In this document: positions 62,910-64,000 of the stretch, in pieces
How positions within the stretch are numbered: position 1 is the stretch's first letter
How the letters are laid out: each line of letters starts with the position of its first letter
NCBI RefSeq assembly: GCF_036785885.1
Contig: NC_092323.1
Span: 2,520,501 to 2,584,500, forward strand
Direction: 5' to 3'
Origin: Coffea arabica
Taxonomy: Eukaryota; Streptophyta; Magnoliopsida; Gentianales; Rubiaceae
DNA length: 64,000 nucleotides
Notes under the pieces: model-generated
What the model saw: only the letters and a program-made list of their open reading frames with translations
Told to the model about the DNA's origin: nothing
The model's database searches: none
Program-made: the position numbers and the translations under genes

Positions 62910-64000
62910 CTGTTCCGAGGAGTGAACAATAACAATTAGCTGGTAACATAAGAAAATTGCTAAAGTTGAATTGAATCATCAAATAACTCGTCCTAGGCAG
63001 GTAGAATGATTCGACACACAGCTTGCATGATTAAGGAACCACGGGTTTTAAATTTGGTGAAAAATTAATCCCATGGTAAGGACTAAAACCTCAAACACCG
63101 CCAAGGAATAGGGTCAAAAGAGGAACCAGGTCCAGATGTATTTTACTATTTTGAATCTCAACAAGTCTTCTTACTGAAACCTAACTGAATTAACCCTAAA
63201 TTAACAAAAGAATTTCATGCAAGTTAATTGCAATACAATAAGGAAAAAATGTAAGCAAATTTTTCCCTAATAATTTATTAAAATAGTTGAATTTCCAATT
63301 CTATTTGTTCACTACTAGTACTTGCAACTAGTCAGAAAAGCTATTGTTACTTCTTGTATCTTTTTTTTTTATTTGGTACATTAGTAAAATTTATAACAAT
63401 TCTTGAAATAATAAATAATTTTTTAATCCCACAAAGTAACTTATTTTCCAGGTATATTACAATTAGCGTGTAAGTAGTCAATTTGACCACTCAATTAATA
63501 TTTAATCTTTCCAAACTCACAATTCAATGTAAATTTCACTTTAATGGAAATTGAAAATGAAGATATAAAATTGCATAACATAAGGTAGGATGATATTGCT
63601 TATGAGTTGTTATGTAACTTACGAGTTGTTGTCTATTTCCTAACTTTCTTAATATTAAAAAAATTGAAATTCGAAATCAAGATCATGGAGCAAATAGTGA
63701 TATTGATTTAATAAATCAAAGCTGAAAAAACTCTAGACTTAAACCGGATGCAAGGTTGGATAATTACCTGAATGATGTGAAACGTTTTGGTTTGTTCTTT
63801 GCTGGAGAAAGCTAGGGATGGTTGGGCTTTAATTTGAGTACTTCCTGAATCTTTGTAGTCAATTTGCTTCAATAGTCGGCGGCTGCAGTTTTAGCTTATT
63901 AGGCTACAGTTGATTGTTCTAAGCAATGAACGATAAGAAGGCTTGAACTTTGGAGGCAATTGTTTAGGGTTATCTTTTTCTTTTTCCCAAAGCAACCGAT
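62910..64000. other. AT-rich end of window, possible untranslated exon on minus strand
   Basis: No coding gene recognised. A good minus-strand donor, CATTCAG|GTAATT, at 63768/63767 follows less AT-rich sequence (63768-63960). That sequence could be the first exon of a transcript running into the RPS9-like exon. Inference only. Confidence 0.35.

Overview
The window is nuclear DNA of a flowering plant, most likely a eudicot. It is AT-rich, the genes carry many GT-AG introns, the proteins belong to plant families, and non-autonomous DNA transposons fill the gaps. The species cannot be named from the sequence; an asterid would fit but is a guess.

Six intact-looking genes can be assembled exon by exon. 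In order they are: a plastid phosphoenolpyruvate/phosphate translocator (+, 3182-6019); a WW-domain DEAD-box RNA helicase of the DRH1/RH14-RH46 type (-, 6563-10989); a group-I-like GSK3/SHAGGY kinase (-, 15873-20969); an ARF1-type small GTPase (+, 33268-36325); an R2R3-MYB of subgroup 19, the MYB21/24/57 type (+, 47378-50532); and a polyol/monosaccharide transporter (-, 56064-58602). In every model the splice phases agree and the protein has about the family's usual length. The first two genes converge tail to tail. The helicase, kinase and ARF genes appear to have 5'UTR introns. These are ordinary single genes with no shared pathway.

Between the genes lie mobile elements whose ends can often be placed to the base. 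There are three hAT-type elements with exact 8-bp target duplications (701-1856, 30680-31256, 46169-46877). A Mutator-like element has an exact 9-bp duplication and a low-complexity minisatellite inside (42487-44276), and there are older relatives at 12.1-14.2 kb. Three copies of one Stowaway-type MITE and one of another family are flanked by TA. Two short Helitrons end in a hairpin plus CTAG. There are also a CACTA-like fragment, several GTTTGG-ended MITEs, and a 3.4-kb non-coding repeat (26094-29472) that may be a solo LTR.

The last 4.5 kb (59.6-64 kb) is the most unusual part. It carries broken exons that resemble four unrelated genes: a PH-domain protein, a calcineurin B-like calcium sensor, a seed-type metallothionein and mitochondrial ribosomal protein S9. 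They lie in both orientations around a purine-rich minisatellite. This looks like fragment capture by a transposon, but no element ends were found. Other points worth a second look are an in-frame, stop-free 150-bp intron in the helicase, a repeat lying across a splice acceptor in the translocator gene, and a tandem duplication whose uninterrupted copy preserves the empty site of a Stowaway insertion.
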